From assembly GCF_001456025.1 (NCBI RefSeq), contig NZ_LMTZ01000104.1:44275-108274 (forward strand): DNA of 64,000 bases, written 5' to 3'. How positions within the stretch are numbered: the first letter of the stretch is position 1; the number at the start of each line of letters is the position of its first letter. The notes beneath the pieces are model-generated. The model did not search any database, was not told the DNA's origin, and saw only the letters and a list, made by a program, of their open reading frames with translations. This document shows, in pieces, positions 1 through 10,627 of the stretch. The position numbers were made by a program, and so were the translations under genes. The DNA is from Mastigocoleus testarum BC008. Its GTDB lineage: Bacteria; Cyanobacteriota; Cyanobacteriia; Cyanobacteriales; Nostocaceae.

Positions 1-2489
1 AGTAAATTAGAACTGGTGATATTTACATTTCCAGCTGGATTATTTCCTTTGGTGTCACTTTCAATTCGACTATTGTTGAAGGAGAGATTACCATTACCGA
101 TAACGGTGACATCTCCTGATTGGCCTTCATTACCTATATCGAGATTTAAGCTACGTATTTCATTATTTAAGGGGTGTTTGATTTTTATTTGCAACTGTTT
201 GCTGGTAATTATATTCGTATTTATAACCGATAAATCCCCAAAACCTGTTAACTGAACTTCCCCAGAATTTGAGTCAGAAGACAGAGTTAAGATTTCTAGA
301 TTGGTAATTTTATTTTTAGCTTCTAGGGTAACTTGTCCACCTGTTCCAGCATTTCCCTTATCAGATACAGAGAAAGAAGCAAAAACTGAGGATGGGGAAG
401 TAAGTCCGTTAATATCCCCATTTTTGGCAGTAATTGTAATCGTACCCCCATTGCCTGCATTACCTTCTTCTGAAAGGGAGAAAGAGTCTAAATCTTGTGT
501 ATTAATATTGCCTCCAGCATCAAGTGTAATTACACCTCCATTATCTGCATGATCTTTTTCTGAAAGGGAGAAGGAGTCTAGATCTTGTGTCTCAATATTG
601 CCCCCAGCAGTAAGTTTAATTGCACCCCCATTTCCTGCACTACCTGAATTACCTGCATTATCTACATCTGGGAAGTAGACTGAAGAGGAGGACGAGTCCA
701 AATTTTGTGTCGAGATATTGCCATCCCTTGCATTGAGTATTATTGTTCCCCCATTTCCTGCATTACCTCCATCTGACAAGGAGAAGGAGTAGGAGTTGGA
801 GTTTAGACCTTGTGTCTCGATATTACCTCCAGCATCAAGTGTAATCACACCCCCATTACCTGCATTAAATGCATTAACTGCATTATTAGAGGAGAAGGAC
901 TCTAAGTATTGTGTCTTGATATCGCCACCAGCATCAAGTGTAATCACACCCCCATTTCCTTCTTCTGAGTAAGAGTAGGACTGTAAAGATTGTGTTTCAA
1001 TATTCCCCCCAGCATCAAGTGTAATCGCACCCCCATTTCCTCCTTCTGAGGATGAGTTTAAATCTTGTGTAGAAATATCACCTGAAGTATCAATAGTAAT
1101 CCTTCCCCCATTTCCCGAAGTGCTACTTATATCAATATCTCCCTCAACTCGAATATCTCCACTACTTAAACTACTATCAGCACTATACTGATTGGTTAGA
1201 AACACCAAGCCATTAGCACTATCAACTCTAATATTTCCACCAATAACTACATCCCTACTACTTGGACTTTCTCCTATACTGGGATTTTCCGGAATAAAAA
1301 TATCACTTCCAGTAACTCCTGTTGTACCAAATGCAGTAGTTCCAGCCCGAATATCTAAAGTAGCTTGAGTTTTACCATTAATTTCCAAACTTTCCCCAGT
1401 AGAAAGAGTAACGATGTCTTCTAAACCATTTTCTCCATCCGCACCGGTAATGGTGACATCACCTGCAATATTGACACTTCCTCCAGCCAAAATATGCAAT
1501 GATGCACCAGTATAACTATCAAAGCTGACATCTCCACTAGCTCTGATAATTGGGTCATTGGGACTTTCTAAATCTCCTAAGTTTCCATCTAATTGTTCAA
1601 TCCTGAAATTTCCACCACTAAAATAACGAGCATCACCAAGCACTGGTTTTGCACTCTGCAAGACTAAATTATTTCCGGAAAACAAACCACTATCTGGATG
1701 ATTTAATGCAAAAATATTTACGCTTTGATTTCCTTGTAATAATAAATCTCTACTAGCATCAGCAATAAAGGGTAAGTTAACACTATCGCGAATCTTTAAA
1801 GTATCGCTCGCTTGTAGTTTCAAATCTCTACCTGCATTCAACTTTCCAGTTAAATTCAGATTTTTACCTACCAGATTTAAATCTTTTCCAACTGTTAAAT
1901 TTCCTTGACTGATAATATCTTGAAGGTTGATATCTCGAAGTTGAATATTTTGATATTTAATATTTTGAGCTTGATGGCGCGGATATTGTAAACCAGGAGT
2001 AATATCTATCTTCAGTAGCGGTGGTGCTTGGGGGTTAGTCGCACTAAACTCCAAACTATTATCAAACCAGATACTCGGCGTAGTTGTTGCAGTAAATGAA
2101 CCAGAAATATCTAAACTTGCATTTTGACCAAAAATAACTCCATTGGGATTAATTAAAAATAAGTTTGCATTACCCAATACTCCCAACTTACCCAAAATTG
2201 AAGATGGATTTGATCCCGTCACTCGAGTCAGAATATTTTGAATAGCACCAGGATTATTAAAATAAACACTTTTACCATTACCAATATTAAATTCTTTAAA
2301 ACTATGAAATAAATTTGAGCCGCGAATTGCACCACCGTCAATCTGGTTTTTGAGTGAATCAACAGGAGTAATAATAGAGTTTTCTTCACCTAGAGTATTA
2401 TCTGGTACTAACTGTGCTTGGACTTGAACTGCTGTTCCAAGTGACAACGTAACTGATAAACCCCATAAGAGATAGTGATGATTGTGCAT
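1..2489 (-). CDS. Two-partner-secretion exoprotein (filamentous haemagglutinin family), C-terminus beyond window
   Basis: The frame is open without a stop from an ATG at 2489 to the left edge, about 829 codons. It starts with a signal peptide (MHNHHYLLWGLSVTLSL...) and a TPS/haemagglutination domain containing RVTG-like (TRVTGSNPSS) and NPNGVIFG motifs. These mark substrates of a TpsB/Omp85-type outer-membrane pore and secreted beta-helix proteins. After about residue 400 comes a run of at least seven short repeats of the type GNGGVITLDAGGNIETQ followed by a Ser-rich linker of variable length. The first 400 or so residues are very close to the neighbouring 1935-codon gene, so this is a recent paralogue; the repeat region is different. 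A GGGAAAAG ribosome-binding site lies just upstream. No TpsB partner is visible. The family call is firm; the role (adhesion, surface layer, competition) is not shown by sequence. Confidence 0.85.
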   Translation of the reverse strand, partial: MHNHHYLLWGLSVTLSLGTAVQVQAQLVPDNTLGEENSIITPVDSLKNQIDGGAIRGSNLFHSFKEFNIGNGKSVYFNNPGAIQNILTRVTGSNPSSILGKLGVLGNANLFLINPNGVIFGQNASLDISGSFTATTTPSIWFDNSLEFSATNPQAPPLLKIDITPGLQYPRHQAQNIKYQNIQLRDINLQDIISQGNLTVGKDLNLVGKNLNLTGKLNAGRDLKLQASDTLKIRDSVNLPFIADASRDLLLQGNQSVNIFALNHPDSGLFSGNNLVLQSAKPVLGDARYFSGGNFRIEQLDGNLGDLESPNDPIIRASGDVSFDSYTGASLHILAGGSVNIAGDVTITGADGENGLEDIVTLSTGESLEINGKTQATLDIRAGTTAFGTTGVTGSDIFIPENPSIGESPSSRDVVIGGNIRVDSANGLVFLTNQYSADSSLSSGDIRVEGDIDISSTSGNGGRITIDTSGDISTQDLNSSSEGGNGGAITLDAGGNIETQSLQSYSYSEEGNGGVITLDAGGDIKTQYLESFSSNNAVNAFNAGNGGVITLDAGGNIETQGLNSNSYSFSLSDGGNAGNGGTIILNARDGNISTQNLDSSSSSVYFPDVDNAGNSGSAGNGGAIKLTAGGNIETQDLDSFSLSEKDHADNGGVITLDAGGNINTQDLDSFSLSEEGNAGNGGTITITAKNGDINGLTSPSSVFASFSVSDKGNAGTGGQVTLEAKNKITNLEILTLSSDSNSGEVQLTGFGDLSVINTNIITSKQLQIKIKHPLNNEIRSLNLDIGNEGQSGDVTVIGNGNLSFNNSRIESDTKGNNPAGNVNITSSNL

Positions 2490-2658
2490 TTACTTTTCCC
2501 TGAAAACTCTATTTTTACTTAAGGGGAGGACATATATAGAGTTCCCAGATATAGAAATGAAGTAACACAATTTTAACAGTTAGAATAAAAGTCAAAATAA
2601 ATTGTGAAGTATTGTAAATGCTATGTTTATCTTTCAGTTACGAAATTATCTCTATGAC

Positions 2659-5600
2659 CTATTTACTTACAGCAGAAAAATTTTTACAAGAGACGGAATA
2701 AATTCCAGAATGATGTGAATTAAACTCCGGTATTCGTGCGACCAATTCTACATTACCATCAGCATCAAATACTAATCCTGTTGCTTCTAATATTTTATTT
2801 TTTTCTAGAACTTGATTTTGTTTTGGAACTTGATTTTTTTGCTCCTCAGCATTAATATTCCTATTTGATGCAGAAATATTAGATGATATTTGTGAATCAT
2901 TGGGTACTAAATCAAATAATTCGGTATTTGTTGTTTTCCCAGTAAATAAATCATCAGGACTTTGTGGTAACCCACCTTTACCACTGACAATAAAATTATT
3001 CCCTTGAGCAGCTGCGCATCCAGACTTAATTTTAGTTGTTCCTTCTAAATTTGATGGTAATTCTAATAAACCAGAACTAGGATCTACATTCAGTTGGTTG
3101 ACTGTTACTTGTCCATTAACACCAAATTTAGAACTGGCTGTAATATCACTTTCAGATGTTTTTTGTTCGCGAAATATTAAGCCAAAAATATTATGAGTTG
3201 TAATATCAATATTTCCACCATTTCCTTCATTTGCATTGGCACTAATATCACTATTTTCAAAAGATAATCCAATCACAAAACCTTCAGGATTGTTTATCGT
3301 AATATTACCTCCATTGGCGGTACCAAATGCTTCAGCAGAAATTAAACTTTCATTGTCCATCCGCAATAAATCTTGGATCGTAAGGGTAATATTTGCACCT
3401 TCTGCACTTTCTCCAATTCCTGTTTCTGCGGTCAATCTACCTCGATCTAAAAATAAATCATTTGCTGTGATTTCTAAGTTTCCAGCTTGTCCTGATGGAC
3501 TACTGACAGTTACTTTGGCTTCATCGCCAATGGTAAATTGATTGGTGTTAACTGTTATTGAACCAGCGATTCCACCTTGGGAAGCTTGTACTGATAAACC
3601 ACCTTCACCGATTAACTCTACAGAGTTTGCAGCGTTAATATTTATGTAACCAGCTTCCCCATTCTCTGTAGATGCAGAAATTTCACTATTATTAACGGAA
3701 AGAGAATTTAAGCTATTTAGAAGAATGGCACCAATACCATCAATATCATCAATACTGGATTCTGTACCACCGATACCAGATTCTGTAGTTGCAAATATTT
3801 TTGCATTTTGGGAAAGATTTACATCAGTAGCATCAATGTAAATCCTACCTGCACTTCCATCACCTTGACTGCTAACATTTGCTTGAGAATTATTCATTGT
3901 CAATTGATTGGTAATAATGGTTAATTCCCCTGCGATTCCTGAGCCTTTTGCTTCTGATGCAATGCTACTACTATCTGAGAGTTTGACTGAATCTGTGGCG
4001 TTGATATTGATATCTCCTGCTTCTCCATTAATTGTTGATGCAGATATTAGACTACTAAACAACTCTAAAGAATTTAAATTATTTAAGGTAATATTACCAT
4101 CAGTACCTGATTCTGTTGTCTTTGCAGCAATTTCTGCTTGATTTGACAGAAAAATATCACTAGCATTAATTAAAATACTACCGGCACTTCCATTACCTTT
4201 ACTACTAACATTGGCTTGGGAATTATCAGTCATTCTAAATTGGTTAGTGGTAATGGTTATATAACCAGCAATACCATCACCGATAGATTCTGATGCAAGT
4301 CTACTACTATTTTCAACTTGAATTAAATCTGTAGTGCTAATTTCGATATTTCCAGCTTCACCATCCGTTGTATTTGCACTGATGGAGCTATTTTCGCTTA
4401 ATGAAAGGGTTGCTAAGTTTTCTAGTCGAATATCTCCACCAATCCCAGATTCGGTAGTTGCAGATATTTCTGCTTGACTAGCAAGATTCACATCATTAGC
4501 ACTAATAAAAACGCTACCAGCACTTCCAGCACCTTTACTACTAACGTTTGCTTGAGAATTAGTTATCGTAAGTTGATTGGTAGCGATCGCTAATTCTCCT
4601 GCTTTCCCTTCACTTGTTGCTTCTGATGCGATGCTGCTATTGTCTGAGAGTTTAACCAAATCTGTGGCGCTGATGTTAATATCTCCCGCTTCCCCATTCA
4701 TTGTGGATGCAGATATTTTACTATTGGACAATTCTAAAGAATTTAAATTATTTAAGCTAATATTACCATCAGTACCTGATTCTGCGGTAGTTGCAGCTAT
4801 TTGTGATTGATTGAAAAGGTAAACATCACTAGCATTAATGAAAACACTACCAGCACTTCCATTAGCTTTACTACTAACATTGGCTTGGGAATTGTCAGTA
4901 ATTACAAATTGGTTTGTACTAATGGTTATATTACCGGCAGTACCATTGCCAATAGATTCTGATGCAAGTTTACTACCATTTTCAACTTGAATTGAATCTG
5001 TAGTGGTAATTTCAATATTTCCAGCTTCACCATCGGTTGTATTTGCATTGATGGAGCTATTTTCGCTCAATGAAAGGGTTGCTAAGTTTTCTAGTTTAAT
5101 ATCTCCACCAATCCCAGATTCTGTAGTTGCAGATATTTCTGCTTGATTAGCAAGATTCACATCACCAGCATTAATTAAAATGCTACCAGCACTTCCATTT
5201 CCTTTGCTACTAAGATTCGCTTGGGAATTATCAGTCATTGTAAATTGATTGGTATTGATGGTTAATTCCCCTGCAATTCCTGAACCTATTGCTTCCGATA
5301 TAATCTTGCTATTGTCTGAAATATTGACCGAGTCTTTAGCGTTGATGTCGATATCTCCTGCTTCTCCATTAATTGTTGATGCAGAGATTTGACTATTCAA
5401 AAGTTCTAAAGAATTTAAGTTATCTAAGGTAATGTGACCGTCGGTACCGGATTCTGTTGTCGTCGCAGCTATTTGTGATTGATTTGTCAGCAAAACATCA
5501 CTAGCATCAATCGAAACACTACCAGCACTTCCATTCCCTTTACTACTCACATTTGCTTGTGAAAGGTCGCTGAGTGTTAATTGACCAGTGGTAATCTTCA

Positions 5601-8469
5601 TATTACCAGCAGTACCATCACCAAGTGCTTCCGATATAAGCTGACTAGCATTTTCTAATTGAATCGAATCTGTAGCATTAATTTCAATATTTCCAGCTGT
5701 ACCACCACCTGTAGTTGCATTGATTGAACTACCTCCACTTAAAGAGAGGGTTTTTAAGTTTTTTAGTATAATATTCCCACCGGTACCAGAAGAAGTTTGA
5801 GCAGAAATTGTTCCTAGGTTATTCAAGCTTACGTCCGCAGCTTGAATGGATATTTCACCTGCATTTCCTGTTTCTATGCTACTAACGGTTGCTTGGGAAT
5901 TATTGCTAATAGTTAACAGGTCGGTGATGATCGACAAAAAGCCTGCTTCTCCCTTACCAAGTGCTCCGGATGCAATTGTACTATTATTTTCAACAGTTAC
6001 TTCATCAGAGGCATTAATAGTAATATCACCTGCTTCACCATTTCTTGTAGTTGCAGACAGGAGACTATTTCCTTTTATTTGTAAGGATTTTAAATCTTGT
6101 AGTGCAATATTTCCACTAACTCCAGTGTCTGTTTCTGATGTAAGTTTAGCTTGATTATCAAGAATGATACTATTAGCGGTCACTGTTAAATCACCTGCTA
6201 TTTCCTTGCTGTTGACACTAGCTCGCGAAGCATCGGTGATGTTAAATTGTCCGGTGGTGATGTTTAATTCCCCTGCTGTTCCTGAGCCTGTTGCTTCTGA
6301 TGTTACACCACTAGCATTTAAGAGATTAATCGAGTCTGTTGCATTGATAATGATATCTCCTGCTTCTCCATCTACTGTTGATGCAGAAATCTGACTATTT
6401 TGGTTTAATTGCAAAGATTTTAAATCTAGTAAATTAATGTTTCCGGCTGTGCTAGTAATACTACCGCTAGATATCTCAGCCCCATTTTCAATAATCAATT
6501 GCCCAGTTGTAAGATTTATATCACCTGGTTCCCCACTCCCAATACTCTTAGTATATAAAACTGAACCATTCAAAAGTTGTACTGAATCAGTAGCATTAAT
6601 ATTTATATTTCCTCCCTTTCCTCCACCCACATCAGTGTTGCTGAATACAGTAACACCATCATCAAGGATTAGTTGTTTAGTATCAATATTTAAATTACCC
6701 GCATCCCCCGCTCCAGTGCTATTTGTAAATATTAGCACTGAGCTACCAGTCATATCGATTGATTCTGAAGCATTGAGAGTAATATCTCCTCCCCTACCGA
6801 CATTATCATTATTTGCAGATATCACTGCAGCATCTGTAATTCCTTCAACAGTCAATTTCCCAGTCTCAATGGATATATTACCTGCATCTCCCAATCCCCG
6901 ACTACTTACTAATAAACTAGAGTTAGTTATTGCTACAGAATCATTAGCAATAAGCTGAATGTCTCCTCCCTGTCCATTTCCTTCTGTTGTGGTGGAAATT
7001 TCTGCCCCATTGGAAATGATTAACTCGGAAGCACTATCAATAAGGATATCTCCCGCATTTCCAAAGTCACGACTTGTATCAATATCTCCTTGAAGTTGAA
7101 TATTTCCACCACTCAAATTACTATCAGAATTGTACTGATTTGTTAAAAACACCAAACCATCTGGACTATCAACTTTAATATTTCCACCAATAACAATGTT
7201 GCTACTACTTGGACTTCCTCCCGTACTAGGATTCGAGGGTATAAATCCCCCACTTCCAGTAACTCCCGGTGTTCCAAATGCGGTAGTACCTGCTCTAATA
7301 TCTAAAGTTGGTTGAGTTTTACCATTTATTTCCAAATTCTCCCCATTGGAAAGAGTAACTGTTTCTTCTAACCCATTTGCTCCGTCTGCACCGGTAATAG
7401 TCACATCACCGGTAATATTGACACTTCCCCCAGCCAAAATATGTAATGATGCACCAGTATAACTATCAAAACTAACATCCCCACTAGCTCTGATAATTGG
7501 ATCTTTGGGACTCTCTAAATCTCCTGATTTTCCATCTAATTGTTCAATCTTGAAATTTCCACCACTAAAATAATGAGCATCACCAAGTACTGCTGCTGAA
7601 CTCTTTAAAACTAAATCTCTTCCAGAAAACAAACCACTATCTGGATGATTTAATGCGAAAATATCCAGACTTTGATTTCCTTGTAATAATAAATTATTTC
7701 CAGCAGAAGCAATAAAAGGTTTAGTTAGGTTGTCGCGAATCTGTAAAGTATTGCTAGCTTGCAATTTTAAGTCTCTACCAGCATCCAACTTCCCAGTTAG
7801 ATTCAGATTTCTCCCTATTAGATTTAAATCTTTCCCAACACTTAAGTTTCCTTGGTTAGTAATGTCTCCTTGGGTAATATTTGGATTAATAGTATCTTGA
7901 TTTACATCTTGACTTAGATCTTGACCCAGAGGATTTTGAATATGATGAACCTGATTACTTGGATATTGCAAACCAGGAGTAAGATTTATCTCCAGTAACG
8001 GTGGTGCTTGGGAGTTAGTCGCACTAAATTTCCAACCATTATCAAACAAGATATTTGGTGTAGTGCTAGCTGTAAATGAACCAGAAATATCTAAACTCGC
8101 ATTTTGACCAAAAATAATTCCATTGGGATTAATTAAAAATAAATTTGCATTACCCAATACTCCCAACTTACCCAAAATCGAAGATGAATTTCTTCCCGTT
8201 ACCCGAGTCAGGATATTTGCGACCGCTCCCGGATTGTCAAAATAGACGCTTTGACCATCATCAATATTAAATTCTTTAAAACTATGAAATAAATTTGAAC
8301 CACGAATCGCACCACCATCAATTCGATTTTTGAGTGAATTAACAGGAGTAACAACAGAGTTTTCTTCACCTAGAGTATTATCTGGGATTAACTGTGCTTG
8401 AGTTTTTACAACTGATGCGAGTGACAGTATAAGTGATAAGCCCCATAAGGCAAAGTGCCGATTGTGCAT
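2659..8469 (-). CDS. Giant two-partner-secretion exoprotein, filamentous haemagglutinin / S-layer-like family
   Basis: 1936 residues. Residues 1-26 form a signal peptide ending in KTQAQ. The TPS domain follows, with RVTG at 89-92 and NPNGIIF at 114-120. Most of the rest is low-complexity beta-helix sequence, built of AGDININATDSVKL / GSAGSVFINASDV / GGDIKLENLATLSL-type turns. These are arranged in a higher-order repeat of about 223 residues between roughly 3.9 and 5.6 kb. Near the C-terminus is the cysteine-containing tail with CAAAQGNNFIVSGKGGLPQ, common in cyanobacterial members of this family, and then a hydrophilic end. A GGAGAAG ribosome-binding site lies 6 bases before the ATG. It is transcribed towards its paralogue, which begins 169 bases downstream; upstream regions of both genes are alike. 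The expected location is outside the outer membrane. The ligand or partner is unknown. Confidence 0.9.
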   Translation of the reverse strand: MHNRHFALWGLSLILSLASVVKTQAQLIPDNTLGEENSVVTPVNSLKNRIDGGAIRGSNLFHSFKEFNIDDGQSVYFDNPGAVANILTRVTGRNSSSILGKLGVLGNANLFLINPNGIIFGQNASLDISGSFTASTTPNILFDNGWKFSATNSQAPPLLEINLTPGLQYPSNQVHHIQNPLGQDLSQDVNQDTINPNITQGDITNQGNLSVGKDLNLIGRNLNLTGKLDAGRDLKLQASNTLQIRDNLTKPFIASAGNNLLLQGNQSLDIFALNHPDSGLFSGRDLVLKSSAAVLGDAHYFSGGNFKIEQLDGKSGDLESPKDPIIRASGDVSFDSYTGASLHILAGGSVNITGDVTITGADGANGLEETVTLSNGENLEINGKTQPTLDIRAGTTAFGTPGVTGSGGFIPSNPSTGGSPSSSNIVIGGNIKVDSPDGLVFLTNQYNSDSNLSGGNIQLQGDIDTSRDFGNAGDILIDSASELIISNGAEISTTTEGNGQGGDIQLIANDSVAITNSSLLVSSRGLGDAGNISIETGKLTVEGITDAAVISANNDNVGRGGDITLNASESIDMTGSSVLIFTNSTGAGDAGNLNIDTKQLILDDGVTVFSNTDVGGGKGGNININATDSVQLLNGSVLYTKSIGSGEPGDINLTTGQLIIENGAEISSGSITSTAGNINLLDLKSLQLNQNSQISASTVDGEAGDIIINATDSINLLNASGVTSEATGSGTAGELNITTGQFNITDASRASVNSKEIAGDLTVTANSIILDNQAKLTSETDTGVSGNIALQDLKSLQIKGNSLLSATTRNGEAGDITINASDEVTVENNSTIASGALGKGEAGFLSIITDLLTISNNSQATVSSIETGNAGEISIQAADVSLNNLGTISAQTSSGTGGNIILKNLKTLSLSGGSSINATTGGGTAGNIEINATDSIQLENASQLISEALGDGTAGNMKITTGQLTLSDLSQANVSSKGNGSAGSVSIDASDVLLTNQSQIAATTTESGTDGHITLDNLNSLELLNSQISASTINGEAGDIDINAKDSVNISDNSKIISEAIGSGIAGELTINTNQFTMTDNSQANLSSKGNGSAGSILINAGDVNLANQAEISATTESGIGGDIKLENLATLSLSENSSINANTTDGEAGNIEITTTDSIQVENGSKLASESIGNGTAGNITISTNQFVITDNSQANVSSKANGSAGSVFINASDVYLFNQSQIAATTAESGTDGNISLNNLNSLELSNSKISASTMNGEAGDINISATDLVKLSDNSSIASEATSEGKAGELAIATNQLTITNSQANVSSKGAGSAGSVFISANDVNLASQAEISATTESGIGGDIRLENLATLSLSENSSISANTTDGEAGNIEISTTDLIQVENSSRLASESIGDGIAGYITITTNQFRMTDNSQANVSSKGNGSAGSILINASDIFLSNQAEIAAKTTESGTDGNITLNNLNSLELFSSLISASTINGEAGDININATDSVKLSDSSSIASEAKGSGIAGELTIITNQLTMNNSQANVSSQGDGSAGRIYIDATDVNLSQNAKIFATTESGIGGTESSIDDIDGIGAILLNSLNSLSVNNSEISASTENGEAGYININAANSVELIGEGGLSVQASQGGIAGSITVNTNQFTIGDEAKVTVSSPSGQAGNLEITANDLFLDRGRLTAETGIGESAEGANITLTIQDLLRMDNESLISAEAFGTANGGNITINNPEGFVIGLSFENSDISANANEGNGGNIDITTHNIFGLIFREQKTSESDITASSKFGVNGQVTVNQLNVDPSSGLLELPSNLEGTTKIKSGCAAAQGNNFIVSGKGGLPQSPDDLFTGKTTNTELFDLVPNDSQISSNISASNRNINAEEQKNQVPKQNQVLEKNKILEATGLVFDADGNVELVARIPEFNSHHSGIYSVSCKNFSAVSK
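3860..5660 (-). repeat. Higher-order tandem repeat inside exoprotein gene, period about 670 bp
   Basis: The anchor ATCACTAGCAT(T/C)AA occurs at 4156, 4825 and 5497, spacings of 669 and 672 bases (223 and 224 codons). Flanking sequence is also alike between copies. Each long unit holds two related shorter units. The period keeps the reading frame, so copy number could vary without destroying the protein. Confidence 0.75.
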
Positions 8470-8620
8470 TTGCTTCTCCGTGGAAAACTCTATTGTTAGT
8501 TAAAGACGATACTTATAGGGTTCCCATATATGAAGATAAGGTAACTATTTGTGATGATTTTGCTACCTGTGTTCTCGCTATATTATTACTCTCTATTTAA
8601 TATTTGCTGTTATTCAAAAA

Positions 8621-10276
8621 TTAATTATTCGGCTTTGGACATAATTTTTCTATATCTTCTTCTTGAACTCTATTGGGATTTTCATTAAGAATTTTGCAAC
8701 TTCTGTTAATCAATTCATTTAATTCTTTATCGTCTAATTGTTTAATATTCCACAGACTAACCTTACCATCTAATCTTGCTGCGGCTATTTGTTTGCTTTT
8801 GGGACTAAAACTCAAACTTGTAATTGGACTAGGAATATTCCATTTTCCCATCAATTTTCCAGAGAGATTCCAAAGTTTGACAGTACCATTCCACCCTGCT
8901 GTAGCAATTTGTTCTCCATCACTACTGAAACGCACATTCGTTACCCTACCTTGTTTGGTATCCCATTTTTTAATAAATTCTCCCGAACTTGTGTTCCAGA
9001 TACCAACTTTACCATCTTCTCCTGCAACACCTAAAAGTTTCCCATTTGGCTGAAAATTAATACTCCAGATCCAATTTTGAGTACTTGTATTCCCGTATTT
9101 GCTAAAAGTTTTAAATTTATCAAGTTCTGGAAGAAAAACCTTACCGTCTTCTCCTGCGGTCGCTAGAATTTTCCCATCAGAACTAAAACTAATACTTCTG
9201 ACTGGATCTTGATGGTTTCTAAATTCATCAATTCTTCTTTTCGAGCGAATATTCCATAAGCGTACTTTCCCATCCCATCCAGCTGTCGCAATAATATCAT
9301 TTTTGACTGGATTGAAACTCAAAGTTAAAATTCCACCTTGTCCAGTATCAGTATTCCAGGAATTAACGTTACTTAGTTGAAGTTTATTTCGCTGATTTAC
9401 ATGAAAAGTTTGAAGGGTACTTCTTCTCGTTCCTACAGCTAAAGTATCTCTTTGAGAATTGAAACTTACACTGGTAATTACTTCTTCCAAACCTTGTTGT
9501 GTATCTATAGGTTTCAATGATTTATCTAAGAGATAAATTTTTGTATCCCATCCTCCTGTCGCAATCAATTCTCCATCTGGGCTAAATTCTAAAGTCCACA
9601 ATGGATGTTCGGAAATATCTTGCTCTTGAACGGCTTGGCTTTTCTCTAAATAGTTAGTGATTTGTTGTAAATTATATATAGGAGTCGTAGTTGGGTATTC
9701 ATTTACAAACCAACTTTTACGAACATTCCTTATTTCTTGTAAGTCTTTGATTCCCTCCTTCAAAGCATGATATTTTATCTCATCATTTTTTATTTTGACC
9801 CCTTCTGCAAAATAATCTAAGTTTTTCTCATACCTTAAGTTACTTGCTTCATTTTTTTCTAGCCTAATTTTTTTCGTTGTATCTATTTCTCGAAACACCC
9901 AAATTGTTAAAATAACTAATAATGAAATTAATAGAGTACCTTGAAATAATATTTTTTTTCTTCTGCTGGAAGCTAGTATTTTCGAGCTAATGCTTAATAG
10001 ATATTTTCTCCATATATATAAGCAATGAAAAACAAATATCACAATCAGTGCTAAAGCAAAGTAACCTAATTTGTAATCGTATACTTCAGCATCACTTAAA
10101 CTCAGGAATGCTAAGGTAACGCTGATTAAAATAGTCAGCCACCAAATTAATTCCTTTCTTATACCTAACGGATGCTGTTCTGAAATTTTATTTATTAAAA
10201 TATTAAGTAAAACATTTAAGAGTGGAGCCACCAAAACTATAGTCACTAATCTTAGCTGTTCTATTTGTAGTCTCAT
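8621..10276 (-). CDS. Membrane-anchored WD40 beta-propeller protein
   Basis: 551 residues. Four hydrophobic segments are seen at about 10-29, 43-60, 70-89 and 108-128, followed by a charged helical linker (130-215). From about 220 there are seven WD40-type blades, each with phrases such as SFSSDGKILATAGEDGKV and GKVRLWNI, enough for a closed propeller. The tail, with INRSCKILNENP and LCPK, resembles the ends of other cyanobacterial WD40 proteins. WD40 propellers are protein-docking platforms; no catalytic, TIR, NB-ARC or kinase domain is present here. The gene lies about 150 bases upstream of the exoprotein gene on the same strand, so co-expression is possible, but there is no overlap and no proof of a shared role. 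The function is unknown beyond scaffolding. Confidence 0.8.
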   Translation of the reverse strand: MRLQIEQLRLVTIVLVAPLLNVLLNILINKISEQHPLGIRKELIWWLTILISVTLAFLSLSDAEVYDYKLGYFALALIVIFVFHCLYIWRKYLLSISSKILASSRRKKILFQGTLLISLLVILTIWVFREIDTTKKIRLEKNEASNLRYEKNLDYFAEGVKIKNDEIKYHALKEGIKDLQEIRNVRKSWFVNEYPTTTPIYNLQQITNYLEKSQAVQEQDISEHPLWTLEFSPDGELIATGGWDTKIYLLDKSLKPIDTQQGLEEVITSVSFNSQRDTLAVGTRRSTLQTFHVNQRNKLQLSNVNSWNTDTGQGGILTLSFNPVKNDIIATAGWDGKVRLWNIRSKRRIDEFRNHQDPVRSISFSSDGKILATAGEDGKVFLPELDKFKTFSKYGNTSTQNWIWSINFQPNGKLLGVAGEDGKVGIWNTSSGEFIKKWDTKQGRVTNVRFSSDGEQIATAGWNGTVKLWNLSGKLMGKWNIPSPITSLSFSPKSKQIAAARLDGKVSLWNIKQLDDKELNELINRSCKILNENPNRVQEEDIEKLCPKPNN

Positions 10277-10627
10277 AGATTAATCCTTAAAATAATCTAC
10301 AGTTCTTTAACCCGGACAATATAGCGCTACGCGCAAGTAAAAGTCATTAGCGTTGCGTGTCCTTAGGACATAAGTTAAAAGTAAAAGTCAAGAATAAAAA
10401 GTAAAAAATCAAAAGTCATGCACTCTGTTAATCACAGGTTGCAGCGTTTATCAATGTCCTAAACTAATTACGTAGTTCTATATAGTTGTATTTTGTACAG
10501 TATTATGGTATGACATTGATACTCAATCTAAGTAATAAATATGTCTATACTGACATACTGATACAAAATTAATAGTAACAATTCCAGATTTTGACTTAAT
10601 ATATTAATAATTTATTGGGGAAAATAT
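10277..10627. other. Intergenic spacer with a dispersed palindromic repeat
   Basis: No gene is seen. At 10355-10374 is GCGTGTCCTTAGGACATAAG, a variant in opposite orientation of the repeat clustered at 16.0-16.3 kb. Around it are degenerate AAAGTAAAAGTCA phrases. The last 100 bases before the methyltransferase are AT-rich and probably hold its promoter, but I see no clear -35/-10 pair. Confidence 0.5.

Noticed and set aside
3236..6958. Several plus-strand ORFs of 76-173 codons
   Set aside because: They are shadows of the repetitive exoprotein gene on the other strand.
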